A DNA stretch of 64,000 nt from Tissierellaceae bacterium (GCA_023229175.1 JALNZV010000003.1:75202-139201), one strand, 5' to 3'. Counted from the stretch's first letter, positions 34,388 through 43,795 are shown. Program-made: numbers and translations. The notes: generated from the letters alone by a model not told the origin.

Positions 34388-34739
34388 ACTTTTTTGATTC
34401 TAGGGATTTAAATCCTCTAGTTATTGGGTTTATCGCCTTTAGGGCCCTTTCAAATTGTGAAGGGTCCTTTTTCATTTCTCCCTCAATGACTAATGTGTTT
34501 ATAAGTAAGTAAATAGACCTAAGATTTGTGGATAAGTCGTCCTTCTCCTTGAAAGTTATCAACAGTTTAGATGTTATTTCCCTTGTCCTGTTAGTAAGTT
34601 TGTCCAATTCCTCGATTTCACCATTTTTCAGTGCCAATAATGATGCCTCTAGATCCTTTACTAGATCCTGATGCAGCAATACCCCTTGTTTAATTTCCTC
34701 AGATTTCAGTCCTTCTCTCCCCAAAGTAATGCTTTCCAT
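34386..34739 (-). CDS. FliS-like flagellar chaperone paralog 1 (putative)
   Basis: 117 residues, all helical. The pattern LLHQDLVKDLEASLLALKNGEIEEL, LSTNLRSIYLLINTLVIEGEMKKDPSQFERAL and a last ITRGFKSLE helix (each shown by parts) parallels FliS: a first helix around the bound flagellin tail, then SxxLxxIYxxxN-type and xxxWxxL helices. It is a divergent copy of the neighbour at 34892-35332. FliS binds the flagellin C-terminus before export. Position behind the flagellin gene supports this; the assignment is inference. ATG behind AGGAGTGAC. Confidence 0.6.
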   Translation of the reverse strand: MESITLGREGLKSEEIKQGVLLHQDLVKDLEASLLALKNGEIEELDKLTNRTREITSKLLITFKEKDDLSTNLRSIYLLINTLVIEGEMKKDPSQFERALKAINPITRGFKSLESKK

Positions 34740-34766
34740 TTGTCAGTCACTCCTATCTTAATATAA

Positions 34767-34883
34767 TTATGATACAGGTACCTTCGTATCTATTGTATCG
34801 ACTAGAGTCCCTGTATTTCCACTAGTAATTATTTCCTTATGGATTAAGATAGGTTTTTCAGGTCCAGATGCTTGACTTTTCAA
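34767..34883 (-). CDS. possible 38-codon small ORF between the FliS-like genes
   Basis: The minus frame from TTG 34883 to TAA 34769-34767 encodes LKSQASGPEKPILIHKEI then a short Thr/Val-rich end TKVPVS. No good ribosome site precedes it, and no family is recognised. It fills the space between the two FliS-like genes and could be a remnant or a small secreted-type partner. Confidence 0.25.
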   Translation of the reverse strand: MKSQASGPEKPILIHKEIITSGNTGTLVDTIDTKVPVS

Positions 34884-34891
34884 GGCTTGTA

Positions 34892-35332
34892 CTAACCTTG
34901 GAAAGTCTTTCCTTCTACCTTGGTGTGCTCATCTAAATCTTTTTTACCATAGGTAAGACCTGTGACTATTTGGGGTTCTTCCCTTTCTTCAAGGCTCTTA
35001 AATCCTTCCCACAGCGGAGTTATCACCCTTATAGCGGCTTCAAATTGCCCTATGTCCTTTTTTATCTCCCCTTTTGTAATTAATTCGTTGGCATATAGGT
35101 AGAGTTCCCTAGTATCTGTGGATACTTGATCGTTTTCTCTAAATACGACTATGAGTTCTGTCAATATATCCCTTGATTTATTTGACAATGTGTTTAGTTT
35201 TCCATAATCCTTTACTTTAATGGCATCCATGGAGGCTTTGAAGTTCTCTAGTAGTCCTTCGTGGAGCATAGCCACCAATCCCCATTCATTGGATGAGAGT
35301 ATTCTCTTTTCTAAGCTGATATTATCTTCCAT
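34892..35332 (-). CDS. FliS-like flagellar chaperone paralog 2 (putative)
   Basis: 146 residues; helical core (about 20-115) with LLENFKASMDAIKVKDYGKLNTLSN, STDTRELYLYANELITKGEI and VITPLWEGFKSLEER (each by parts), similar to FliS helices including the xxLWxxF end. The last 30 residues are charged and probably disordered. It shares sequence with the downstream paralog. It starts 14 nt after flagellin behind AGGAAGTGAC, so co-expression with flagellin is expected. Confidence 0.65.
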   Translation of the reverse strand: MEDNISLEKRILSSNEWGLVAMLHEGLLENFKASMDAIKVKDYGKLNTLSNKSRDILTELIVVFRENDQVSTDTRELYLYANELITKGEIKKDIGQFEAAIRVITPLWEGFKSLEEREEPQIVTGLTYGKKDLDEHTKVEGKTFQG

Positions 35333-35345
35333 TGCTTGTCACTTC

Positions 35346-36212
35346 CTATTGTAATAATTGCAGCACCATTTGCGGCAATTGGTTTGCTTGGCTTAACATT
35401 GATGTACCTGCCTGCTGCAATATATTTCTCTTGGTAAATTCGCTCATTTCCTCAGCCATATCTAGATCTTCTATTCTAGACTTTGATGCAGTTAAGTTTT
35501 CTGCTGTATTATCTACATTCTTAATGGTATGTTCCAGCCTGTTTTGGAAAGCCCCCAACTTCGAGCGGATAGATGATACCCTTTCTATAGCCTCATTGTA
35601 TGTGCTTATGGCTGCTTCAAGATTTTCACTGGTTATCTCATCAAATTCAAGCTCAAATTTATTATCTCCAAGTGAAGTGAGGAAATCAGTTTCTATACTT
35701 AGTCCGCTACCTACTTGAATATTTATATCTCCCATTTCTATTTCTATATATTGGTCTTTATTAGCACCTATTTGAAGCCTTAGACCCCCAGATACCGTTC
35801 CGTCTAATAAGTTAATTCCGTTGAACTCTGTGTCATTGGCTATCTTATCTATTTGCTCTGTCAGTTCCTTTATTTCGTTGGCTAGGGCTTCTAAGTCCCC
35901 ATCTGTATAGACTCCATTGGCACCTTGTACGGATAGCTCCCTCATTCTTTGAAGCATTTCGTGGACCTCATTTAGAGCCCCTTCTGCTGTTTGTATAAGT
36001 GATATGCCGTCCAGGGAATTTCTCGATGCCTGTCTCAATCCCCTTATCTGTGCATCCATTTTTTGGGATATGGCCAATCCTGCTGCATCGTCTGATGCCC
36101 TATTTATTCTTTTGCCTGATGATAGTCTCTCCAAGGATTTTTGTAAATTGTCGGTGTTGATGTTTAACATCCTATGGGTATTTAATGCCGGTATATTATT
36201 GTTTATTCTCAC
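35346..36212 (-). CDS. flagellin
   Basis: 288 residues. The conserved N-terminal D0/D1 (MRINNNIPALNTHRMLNINT, LERLSSGKRINRASDDAAG) and C-terminal D1/D0 (LTASKSRIEDLDMAEEMSEF, MLSQANQLPQMVLQLL) are intact, with only a short central part (about 170-200), so the hypervariable outer domains are absent. Filament subunit exported by the flagellar type III system. GTG start behind GAGGGGG; its first bases overlap the stop of the small upstream gene. Confidence 0.97.
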   Translation of the reverse strand: MRINNNIPALNTHRMLNINTDNLQKSLERLSSGKRINRASDDAAGLAISQKMDAQIRGLRQASRNSLDGISLIQTAEGALNEVHEMLQRMRELSVQGANGVYTDGDLEALANEIKELTEQIDKIANDTEFNGINLLDGTVSGGLRLQIGANKDQYIEIEMGDINIQVGSGLSIETDFLTSLGDNKFELEFDEITSENLEAAISTYNEAIERVSSIRSKLGAFQNRLEHTIKNVDNTAENLTASKSRIEDLDMAEEMSEFTKRNILQQAGTSMLSQANQLPQMVLQLLQ

Positions 36213-36403
36213 TTTTTATCCCCCTCTAATTTATTTATATTTTCTATATAGGATACTATTTCTCCTAATATTTCAAACATTTCTACTGGCAGTCTATGGG
36301 ACTCCTTTTTATTTTCTACTTGCCCAAGGTTTAAGTCTCCCTTAGGCTGTTCTTTTGAGTATACCTTCTTTAGATGTCTAGGCGGTATCAACCTTTTCTT
36401 CAT
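36209..36403 (-). CDS. small conserved-looking protein before flagellin
   Basis: 64 residues: basic N-terminus MKKRLIPPRHLKKVYSKEQ, then a C-terminal helix LPVEMFEILGEIVSYIENI. No family is recognised. It overlaps both neighbours by 4 nt (ATGA with the DUF6240 gene, GTGA with flagellin), so it is translated in a coupled chain and is very likely real; a flagellar role is inferred from position only. Confidence 0.65.
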   Translation of the reverse strand: MKKRLIPPRHLKKVYSKEQPKGDLNLGQVENKKESHRLPVEMFEILGEIVSYIENINKLEGDKK

Positions 36404-38586
36404 TCTGTCACCTGCCTAATATAGGTATATCCCAGGGCATTTAAGCTGTTTTCTAAAATGTTTAGATTCTCAGCTAATTTATCCCCCTGCTCCAAAGTGA
36501 TTTGGACTTCCTGCCCTTTTACGCTTATTTCCATACTCACTTTGCCTAAATTCTTTGTCTCTAGGTCTAAATAAAACTTCATATCTTCTTTTTCTATGCC
36601 TTCTTCTATATTTGGCACTATTATACTTATATCCTTATTGTTTTCATCTATATTTACGGGAAGTTGAAATACTAAATCTTTGCCATTGGCTGCTTTTTCT
36701 ATTTCTATATATTGTCTTTCCCTTTTCCTTTCCCTTCTACGGCCAGATTCCCCTTGAGAGTTGTCCATGAAACTCAGGGCCTCGTTTATTTCCTTTATTT
36801 CCTTGGGAGTCATAGGTTGTTGGTTTTTTATTATTGTGGGGAGTACCTTGTCTTCATTTCCTTTGACAGCCTTTATTTCATCAATTATTCTTTGGCCCTC
36901 ACTGTATTTATTGAGTTTCTTTTGTATATAGTTGTTTAATTCGCCTAAGGGCATATTCTCTATTTCCTTGTTTTCCTTTATGCTGTCTCTTACCATGTTT
37001 ATGGTCAAATCATTTCGTGCCCTGTGGTATTCTTCAAATATCCTACCTTGGTCTATATTCTCTACTGGTGCCACAGGATTTTCTATGGCTTTTATCTCTT
37101 GATCGGCTACGTGTAGATTTTCTAAGGTAATGGAATTGTATCTCTCCAAAGTAAAGTTTATCAACTTTGGGTTTAGATTTTCTCCTATGGCATTAAATAT
37201 ATTCGATATGTGAATGACCTTGTCTACTAGCCTATGGTCAAGGCCCAAGGAATTTTCCATATTTGTATCTATTATTTCCCTTATATTTTTCAGGGTAAAA
37301 TCTTCCTCGTTTTTTATAAGCAGCAGCAAGTCCCTGTCTTCAATTTTTCCTATGTTCTCCAGTTCTTTCTTGATATTATCTGTTAACTCTTTAGATATAT
37401 CCCGTTCAACCTTTGGTTCGCCCTCTCTTTTTATTTCCTCCACTATTTCCCCAATGTCCTCTTTTAGTATATCTACGCCTTTTTTATACAACTTTGCTAT
37501 GTTTTCTTCTGTACCTAGGCTCATTAATTCCTTTACGGCATTTTTCATGGACATTATCTTTTCATATTTGGTTTTATCCATAGCCATATTGTTTACTATA
37601 AATTCTCGAAGGACTTTAATATTTTCATCGTTTACTTCCAAATCCATATCTTTTAGGATTTCTTTCAGGCTGCCAATATTTGTATCCTCTAATACGGTAA
37701 ATGACACAAATTTTTCGGCTTTTATATTACTTTCTTCAAATCCATTTGTGTAATAATTGCTTAACTTAAATAGATTATCTATATTAAATACTTTTTCTTC
37801 CTTAATTATATTTACATATGCTTGATCTTCTACGTCCTTAAGATTGAAAATTTTCGACATGGTCTCTAAAATCTTTGAGATGTTTTCCTTTGTAATGGGG
37901 ATTTTCTCCCTATGTAGTGCAATGATACCGTCATATACGTCCTTTCCCATTTTTTGTCCATAGATTTCTCTGCTAATCTCCTCAGCTTCTTTATAGGTAA
38001 GGTCCCTTTCAAGTCTTAGAAATCTCCTAAGGGAAAAGCTATTTTTGCCATTTAATTCATCTAATGCCTCTGCTATTTTTTGCAAGCTTTCATCTTCTAG
38101 GGATATTCCCCTGTCCATAAGTTTGGCATAGGAGTTTATGTCCAGTTCTTCCACTATTTTTTCCAAATACTCTTTAGATTTTAAATAGGACATAATATTT
38201 TCTTTCGTAGCAGGTATGCCGTTTTTTATTAGAAATTTTACTGCTCTGATGTTTTCCTCTGAACTTTCTAAACCTAAATCCCTGATTATATCCTCTGCTT
38301 TTTTTACGTCATTGTTGATTTCAGGTTCTTCTTTGTCTTCTTTTTCTTCCACTTTAGCCGATACAATATTTTCCTTATCAATCTTTATAGTTTCACCAGT
38401 TAACCCTACTATATCTTCTTTTACCCTCAAGGAATATTGGACCGTTTTATTATCTATGGTCTTTTCAATTTTTAAATCCTTGCCTTTTTTCTCCACAAGA
38501 ACACCCTCCACGTCAAAGGGCAACGTTGGAGTCAGTCCATAACTATTTGCAATATTTTCTTTATTATTTATTTTTAAAGTTTCCAT
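36400..38586 (-). CDS. DUF6240 protein with FliK-like C-terminal domain
   Basis: 728 residues, highly charged and helical. The centre (about 90-560) contains repeated units of the type ENIxxxKxLIxNGIPxTKENI and DENIKVLREFIVNNMAMDK, matching what I know as DUF6240 in Clostridia. The last about 80 residues (MKFYLDLETKNLGKVSMEIS, VQITLEQGDKLAENL, LNALGY) resemble the flagellar hook-length control C-terminal fold of FliK. ATG at 38586 has GAAAGGATATAAAT upstream; TTG 38613 does not. Inference: a hook-length or export-switching factor. Confidence 0.7.
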   Translation of the reverse strand: METLKINNKENIANSYGLTPTLPFDVEGVLVEKKGKDLKIEKTIDNKTVQYSLRVKEDIVGLTGETIKIDKENIVSAKVEEKEDKEEPEINNDVKKAEDIIRDLGLESSEENIRAVKFLIKNGIPATKENIMSYLKSKEYLEKIVEELDINSYAKLMDRGISLEDESLQKIAEALDELNGKNSFSLRRFLRLERDLTYKEAEEISREIYGQKMGKDVYDGIIALHREKIPITKENISKILETMSKIFNLKDVEDQAYVNIIKEEKVFNIDNLFKLSNYYTNGFEESNIKAEKFVSFTVLEDTNIGSLKEILKDMDLEVNDENIKVLREFIVNNMAMDKTKYEKIMSMKNAVKELMSLGTEENIAKLYKKGVDILKEDIGEIVEEIKREGEPKVERDISKELTDNIKKELENIGKIEDRDLLLLIKNEEDFTLKNIREIIDTNMENSLGLDHRLVDKVIHISNIFNAIGENLNPKLINFTLERYNSITLENLHVADQEIKAIENPVAPVENIDQGRIFEEYHRARNDLTINMVRDSIKENKEIENMPLGELNNYIQKKLNKYSEGQRIIDEIKAVKGNEDKVLPTIIKNQQPMTPKEIKEINEALSFMDNSQGESGRRRERKRERQYIEIEKAANGKDLVFQLPVNIDENNKDISIIVPNIEEGIEKEDMKFYLDLETKNLGKVSMEISVKGQEVQITLEQGDKLAENLNILENSLNALGYTYIRQVTE

Positions 38587-38771
38587 ATTTATATCCTTTC
38601 GTATAACTTTCAAATATTCACATATATATTATTCAAATAAACTTTAAATCAATCTGCCCAGTTAATTTACCTTTGCTTCATACCTTTTATCGGCATTATT
38701 ATTTGTTTTCTTAAGTTGTATTACATATTTTGATTTTCTGCCGATATATAATATAGGAGTGGAGGGATTGT

Positions 38772-39218
38772 ATGAGTGGTATCAATAGAATCGGTACAGA
38801 AAATATATCGCCTATTCAAATATCTAGGGCTGTAGATAGAAAGGCAATTAAAGATACTTTTAAAATGAAACTCAATGAATTGGAGCAGGAGCAAATCAGA
38901 GCTGAATTGCAGGAGCTCTTTGGCAAAATAGAGGATCAAGCTAGTAAGCTGTCGGAAAAGCTATTTATTGACGATTTAATTCAATACAAAAAATTAGTTA
39001 AGGAGTTTCTAAATATTTCAGTAAATAATTCCCATGTGTTTTACAAGGAAAATTCACTTGACAGAAGGGGTAGACACAGAATCTATTCTTTGGTAAAAAA
39101 GGTGGATAAGGAATTAGATGAATTAACTCAGGAATTCCTAGATCTTGAAAATAACAGAATAAACATATTGAAAAAGATAAACGAAATTCAAGGTATATTA
39201 GTTGATATATTGACATAA
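38772..39218 (+). CDS. YaaR-family (DUF327) protein
   Basis: 148 residues: coiled helices with the family segments ELQELFGKIEDQASKLSEKL, IQYKKLVKEFLNI and DRRGRHRIYSLVKKVDKELD (each by parts). DUF327 proteins are common in Firmicutes and often near flagellar or sporulation genes; function unknown. ATG behind GGAGGGATTG. Divergent from the DUF6240 gene. Confidence 0.85.
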   Translation: MSGINRIGTENISPIQISRAVDRKAIKDTFKMKLNELEQEQIRAELQELFGKIEDQASKLSEKLFIDDLIQYKKLVKEFLNISVNNSHVFYKENSLDRRGRHRIYSLVKKVDKELDELTQEFLDLENNRINILKKINEIQGILVDILT

Positions 39219-39220
39219 AA

Positions 39221-39247
39221 ATTGCCAAGGCATTCCTTGGCAATTAT
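39221..39247. terminator. bidirectional terminator between yaaR-like and dnaJ-like genes
   Basis: Perfect 10-nt arms ATTGCCAAGG (39221-39230) and CCTTGGCAAT (39235-39244), loop CATT, with A-rich and T-rich flanks. Confidence 0.8.
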
Positions 39248-40164
39248 TCTTTGGATAGTTCCTTCAATTTTTCATATAGTTTTATTTCCTCTTCTGTGAG
39301 GCTATTGGGGTTTACTATGTGGATTTCCAGATATAGGTCCCCCCTATTTCCCTTCATATCCCTATACCCTTTCCCTGGAATTCTAATTCTCTTACCTGAA
39401 GAGATTAGCTTTGGAATATTTACTTTAATCTTTCCGTCTAATGTGCTTACCAATACTTGCTCTCCCAAAACGGATTGCCAAGAAAATATATTGAGTTGTG
39501 ATATAATATTTAAGTCTTCAAGTCTATTTTTCCCGTCTTCAACAAAGTTTATTTTAAAAAGTATATCCCCGCTTATTCCCCATTTTTTACCTTTTACCCT
39601 CAATTTTTTCCCGGGCAATATTCCCTTTGGCACATTTACTGCTAAGGATTTGTTCTCTCCGCCAATATTTAATGCAACTTGTTTTTCCACACCGCTATAG
39701 CCCTCTTCTAAGGTGATGGTTAGTTCTGACTCATAGGATGGCGATGGCCTTTTCCCTGCCCTTTTGCCGCCAAATAAATTCCCCAAATCAAATCCCCCTC
39801 TTCCCCCTCTGCCAGTGCTATCGTTCATACCTCCAAAAAACATATTAAAAAAGTCACTGAAGTCTCCGTCAGATGTGGAATAGGTGTAAGTATGACCGCC
39901 AAATCCATATTGAGAGGGATCAAAATGTTGTCCATTGGTGAAATTATACCCGGAACCAAATGTATCGTATTTTTTCTTCTTTTCCTCATCTCCTAGGACT
40001 TCATAGGCTTCGTTGATTTCCTTAAACTTTTCTTGGGCTTTGGAGTCATCTGGATTTAAATCAGGGTGGTATTTCTTAGCTAATTTTCTATAGGATTTTT
40101 TTATTTCATCTTGAGATGCACTTTTATCTACTTCCAATACTTTATAATAATCTTTATACTCCAT
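39244..40164 (-). CDS. CbpA-like DnaJ-family co-chaperone
   Basis: 306 residues. J domain (MEYKDYYKVLEVDKSASQDE, with the HPD motif in KKYHPDLNPDDSKAQEKF), a Gly/Phe-rich linker with GRGGRGGFDLGNLFGG, and two C-terminal substrate-binding beta domains. The CxxCxGxG zinc finger of DnaJ is absent, so it is class II (CbpA type). Stimulates DnaK ATPase. ATG behind AAAGGAG. Confidence 0.9.
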   Translation of the reverse strand: MEYKDYYKVLEVDKSASQDEIKKSYRKLAKKYHPDLNPDDSKAQEKFKEINEAYEVLGDEEKKKKYDTFGSGYNFTNGQHFDPSQYGFGGHTYTYSTSDGDFSDFFNMFFGGMNDSTGRGGRGGFDLGNLFGGKRAGKRPSPSYESELTITLEEGYSGVEKQVALNIGGENKSLAVNVPKGILPGKKLRVKGKKWGISGDILFKINFVEDGKNRLEDLNIISQLNIFSWQSVLGEQVLVSTLDGKIKVNIPKLISSGKRIRIPGKGYRDMKGNRGDLYLEIHIVNPNSLTEEEIKLYEKLKELSKE

Positions 40165-40410
40165 TTAATCTTACTCCTTTTAGTATATGATTTGACCTTC
40201 TTTGACCTTAAGTTAATTATATCTGTTTCCACGTCGCAAATCAATACAATAAATCCCACAATATAATTGCAATTATAGATTTCGGCAAATAAATATACTA
40301 CATTAAAAATTTATTGGGAATAATATGCTTATAGCCAACTAACTTTCTATGCCAACAGCTGATTTAATTGTGTACATAAGTTGTTGTAAAGTATTAATGA
40401 GGTGAATACT

Positions 40411-40806
40411 GTGACAGATATAAAAAACCCATTGAATCACAATGAAATTGGGCTTAGGATTAGACAAGAAAGAGATAAATTAGGTTTATCCAGAGAAAAA
40501 TTTGCTGAACTGGTAGGTCTATCCGCCTTCTTTATTGGCCAAATCGAAAGAGGAGACCGTAAAATGAGCATAGATACATTAGTTGCGATTTCTGACATTT
40601 TAAATGTATCTGTAGATTATCTGTTATTTGGCCTTACCCATTATATGGAGAATATCGTGGTCATGGAGACCTATGACAATATTTACAAAGAATCGACAGA
40701 TGAAGAGATTAGAGAACTTTTAGAAATCCTTAAGGGAAGTACAGACAGACAAATTTCCGTTATTAAGGATATTTGTAAAGTTGTATTGCCATCCATTAGA
40801 AAATAG
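40411..40806 (+). CDS. XRE-family transcriptional regulator
   Basis: 131 residues: helix-turn-helix domain LGLSREKFAELVGLSAFFIGQIERGDRKMS (read as its parts) in residues 15-70, then NVSVDYLLFGL and a helical tail TDEEIRELLEILKGS. GTG at 40411 with GAGGTG six nt upstream; the GTG at 40402 lacks a ribosome site. Target unknown. Confidence 0.8.
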   Translation: MTDIKNPLNHNEIGLRIRQERDKLGLSREKFAELVGLSAFFIGQIERGDRKMSIDTLVAISDILNVSVDYLLFGLTHYMENIVVMETYDNIYKESTDEEIRELLEILKGSTDRQISVIKDICKVVLPSIRK

Positions 40807-40826
40807 CTAAGATAAATCTTAGCTAT

Positions 40827-41096
40827 TTATTTTATATATCTGTCAATTATATTTATTATTTCCTCTATCTTTTCTTCTCCTTGATCTTCACTCTCTAAAA
40901 TTGCCGTGGCTACACAGGACCTAATATGTGTATTTAGTACATCTATATTTGCCTTTTTTAATAGTCCAATGGCAGATAGAATCTGTGTAGATATATCTAC
41001 ACAGTATCTACCTTCTTCTAGCATTTTTATAATGCCGTCTAATTGTCCTCTGGCTGTTTTAAGTTTAATAGCTGCCCTTTTTTTACCTTCGTCCAT
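40827..41096 (-). CDS. csoR: CsoR-family copper-sensing repressor
   Basis: 89 residues, four-helix DUF156 fold. The Cu(I) ligands are C32 (YCVDIST), H57 and C61 (NTHIRSCV), the C-H-C set of true CsoR proteins. Copper binding releases DNA and derepresses export genes. It is the last gene of copA-copZ-csoR, and a G-tract palindrome typical of its operators lies at 43744-43761. Confidence 0.9.
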   Translation of the reverse strand: MDEGKKRAAIKLKTARGQLDGIIKMLEEGRYCVDISTQILSAIGLLKKANIDVLNTHIRSCVATAILESEDQGEEKIEEIINIIDRYIK

Positions 41097-41109
41097 AGGA
41101 TCACTACCC

Positions 41110-41316
41110 TTATTTTATTTCTACTACTTCATAGCCTGCTTCCTCTATGGCTTCTGTAATCAGATTATCCTTTAGTCCTTCGCCTTCTATATTTACCTTT
41201 TTTGTCTCTAAATCTACATCAACTTTTTTTACACCTGTCAATGCTCCTACTGCATTTTTTACTGCCATTACGCAGTGCATACATGTCATACCCTCAACTG
41301 TTAAAACTTTTTCCAT
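41110..41316 (-). CDS. copZ: copper chaperone CopZ
   Basis: 68 residues, one HMA (ferredoxin-like) domain. Metal site GMTCMHC with C12 and C15, followed by LTGVKKVDVDLETKKVNIEG and EAIEEAGYEVVEI. Delivers Cu(I) to CopA. ATG behind AGGAGG; 13 nt before csoR. Confidence 0.93.
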   Translation of the reverse strand: MEKVLTVEGMTCMHCVMAVKNAVGALTGVKKVDVDLETKKVNIEGEGLKDNLITEAIEEAGYEVVEIK

Positions 41317-41348
41317 TTTAATTCCTCCTATTTTTTCAATTTATAATA

Positions 41349-43721
41349 TTATTTAAACCTTTTTAACCTTAAAGAGTTCGATACTACTGAAACTGAACTA
41401 AATGCCATGGCAGCTCCTGCTATCATAGGATCTAAAAATCCAAGGACTGCAAAGGGTATCCCTATGCTATTGTAGAAAAATGCCCAAAATAGATTTTGAA
41501 TTATAGTCCTCATGGTTCTATGGCTTAATCTAATGGCCGTTACGACTCCCTGCAAATCCCCTCTCATAAGGGTTATATCGGCAGCTTCCATGGCTACATC
41601 TGTACCTGTACCTATGGCAAATCCAACATCTGCCTCTGCAAGGGCTGGTGCATCGTTGATTCCATCTCCTACCATGCCTACGTGTTTACCTTCTGATTTT
41701 ATCTTTGCCACTACCTCTGCCTTGTTTTCAGGAAGTACCTCTGCCAATACGTTTGTTATACCCACGTCCTTAGCAATTGCTCTGGCAGTCCTTTCGTTGT
41801 CTCCAGTTATCATATATACATCTAGACCCATTTTTTGTAAGTCTTCGATTGCCTTTTTCGATGTATCCTTTATTTGATCGGCTACTGCTATTATACCAGA
41901 TATTTTTCCCTCTATGCCCATGAGCATTGCTGTCTTTCCTTCTTCCTCCATGTGGAGCAATATATCTTCGCCATCCTCAATGGAGATGTCATTATCAGTC
42001 ATTAATTTTCTATTTCCTATTAATACAACCTTTCCTTCTAATGTGGCCTTAAGCCCTTTGCCAGGTATTGCAATAAATTCTTCAGGATCTGATAATTTAA
42101 TGAGCTCCTCTTCTGCTTTCTTTACTATGGATTGTCCCAAGGGGTGCTCAGAGGTCTTTTCTACGGATGCTGCTATTCTCAATATTTCATCTCTTTCCCA
42201 TTGGTGGAAGTTATATATATCCGTTACCTCCGGCTCTCCTTTTGTTATGGTACCTGTCTTGTCAAATACAATTGCATTTATTTTATGGGCTCTTTCCAGA
42301 TGTTCTCCTGATTTAATCAAAATCCCATTTTCTGCCCCTTTGCCTGTACCTACCATGATTGCCGTAGGTGTGGCCAATCCCAATGCACAGGGACATGCTA
42401 TGACTAGAACTGCCACCGCATTAATGAGACCTGTATTTAAATTTCCCTTTAGGAAATAAAATCCTAAAAATGTGGCAACGGCAATAGCAACTACTACTGG
42501 TACAAATACCCCTGATATTTTATCTGCCAACCTTTGAACTGGTGCCTTGGAACCTTGTGCGTCCTCAACTAGCTTTATTATTTGAGATAATACAGTATCC
42601 TTACCTATTTTCGTTGCTCTAAATCTAAATGTCCCAAATTTATTTATTGTGGCACCAATTACCTCGTCGTCTATGGTCTTATCTATGGGAATACTTTCCC
42701 CAGTAATCATGGATTCGTCTACAGCGGAATTTCCCTCTACTATTATACCATCTACAGGAATTTTTTCTCCCGGTCTAACTACTATTACATCACCTATTTC
42801 CACCTTCTCTATGGGTATATCTGCTTCTATTCCATCTCTTATGACCCTCGCGGTCTTTGGCTGTAATCCCATTAACTTTTTAATTGCCTCGGAAGTTTTT
42901 CCCTTGGCTATTGCCTCAAAGGTTTTACCTAGCAATATAAGGGTTATAATCACTGCTGAAGCTTCAAAGTAATATTCGTGTACTCCAGTAAATAAGTTGA
43001 ATATACTATAGAAGTAAGCTGCCGATGTGCCCATGGAAACTAAAACATCCATATTGGCACCTCCCCCCCTAAGGGAGTTAAAAGCACCTTTGTAGTATCT
43101 ATATCCTATGCCAAATTGTACTGGCGTTGCCAACAGTAACTGGAACCACCCATTGCCTAATATATTATCTATTCCCGCCATGTGGAAAAACATGGCAGAA
43201 AATAGTGGTAAACTCAATGCAGCTGATATAAAGAAAGAAGTTTTAAGGGATTTAATCTCCTTTTCCCTCAGTTCTTTTTCCCTATCTAAATCTCTTTCCA
43301 CTTCTACTTCAGCCTTGTACCCTGCTTTTTCTACAACATTCACTAAATCAAATTCATCTATTGAACCAGAAGGGTACTCTATTACAGCCTTATTTGTGGT
43401 GAGGTTTACATTGGCATTTACTACACCTTCCATTTTATTTAGAGCCTTCTCGACCCTAGCGGAGCAAGCAGCACAGGTCATTCCCTCAACTAATAGGACC
43501 TTTTTTATAAGCGGCACCTCATAGCCTGCTTTTTCAATTGCCTTAATTAAATCATCTGATGTAACCTTGTTTGGATCAAAATCTATATTAGCCTTATTCG
43601 ATATTAAATTTACAGATGCTGATATTACACCTTCTATTTTGTCGAGAGCCTTCTCGACTCTGCTTGAGCAAGATGCTCAGGTCATACCCAATACATCTAT
43701 GCTAATTTTTTTAGTTGACAC
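41349..43721 (-). CDS. copA: copper-exporting P1B-type ATPase with in-frame TGA in HMA1 (selenocysteine candidate)
   Basis: 790 codons: two N-terminal HMA domains, eight membrane segments, the CPC ion-binding motif in VLVIACPCALGLATP, the phosphorylation site DKTGTITKGE, the HP of TSEHPLGQS and the hinge GDGINDAPALAEADVG. The second HMA (from about residue 69) has a normal GMTCAACSARVEKAL. The first has GMT-TGA-ASCSSRVEKAL: the stop (43679-43677) replaces the first metal cysteine, the frame then stays open, and GTG 43721 has a good AAGGAG. Downstream of TGA lies a perfect hairpin at 43658-43641. Either Sec is inserted, or the gene is broken and translation restarts near 43517, where no good ribosome site is seen. 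Confidence 0.82.
43641..43679 (-). promoter_or_regulatory. SECIS-like hairpins downstream of the copA TGA
   Basis: In the RNA, 18 nt after UGA, GUCGAG pairs perfectly with CUCGAC around the loop AAGGCU (43658-43641); distance and size fit bacterial SECIS elements, although G is at loop position 3. The UGA itself also starts a 6-bp hairpin UGAGCA-UCU-UGCUCA (43679-43665). The equivalent part of HMA2 has the same GTCGAGAAGGCT but then CTAAAT, so it lacks the stem. Confidence 0.5.
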
Positions 43722-43743
43722 ATTATCACTCCTTCTTTCCCCT

Positions 43744-43795
43744 CCCCCCTGGTGGGGGTGTAATTATATTATACACCTATACTTTATTATGTCAA
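43744..43795 (-). promoter_or_regulatory. copper operon promoter with CsoR-type operator
   Basis: On the minus strand TTGACA (43795-43790), 16 nt, TATAAT (43773-43768), followed directly by the G-tract palindrome CACCCCCACCAGGGGGG (43760-43744). CsoR operators have this C-tract/G-tract form, so repression by CsoR at the transcription start is expected. Confidence 0.72.

Noticed and set aside
43517..43721. copA starting at GTG 43517, ignoring the first HMA domain
   Set aside because: No ribosome site there, while AAGGAG precedes 43721 and the intervening 68 codons encode a good HMA domain except for the TGA.
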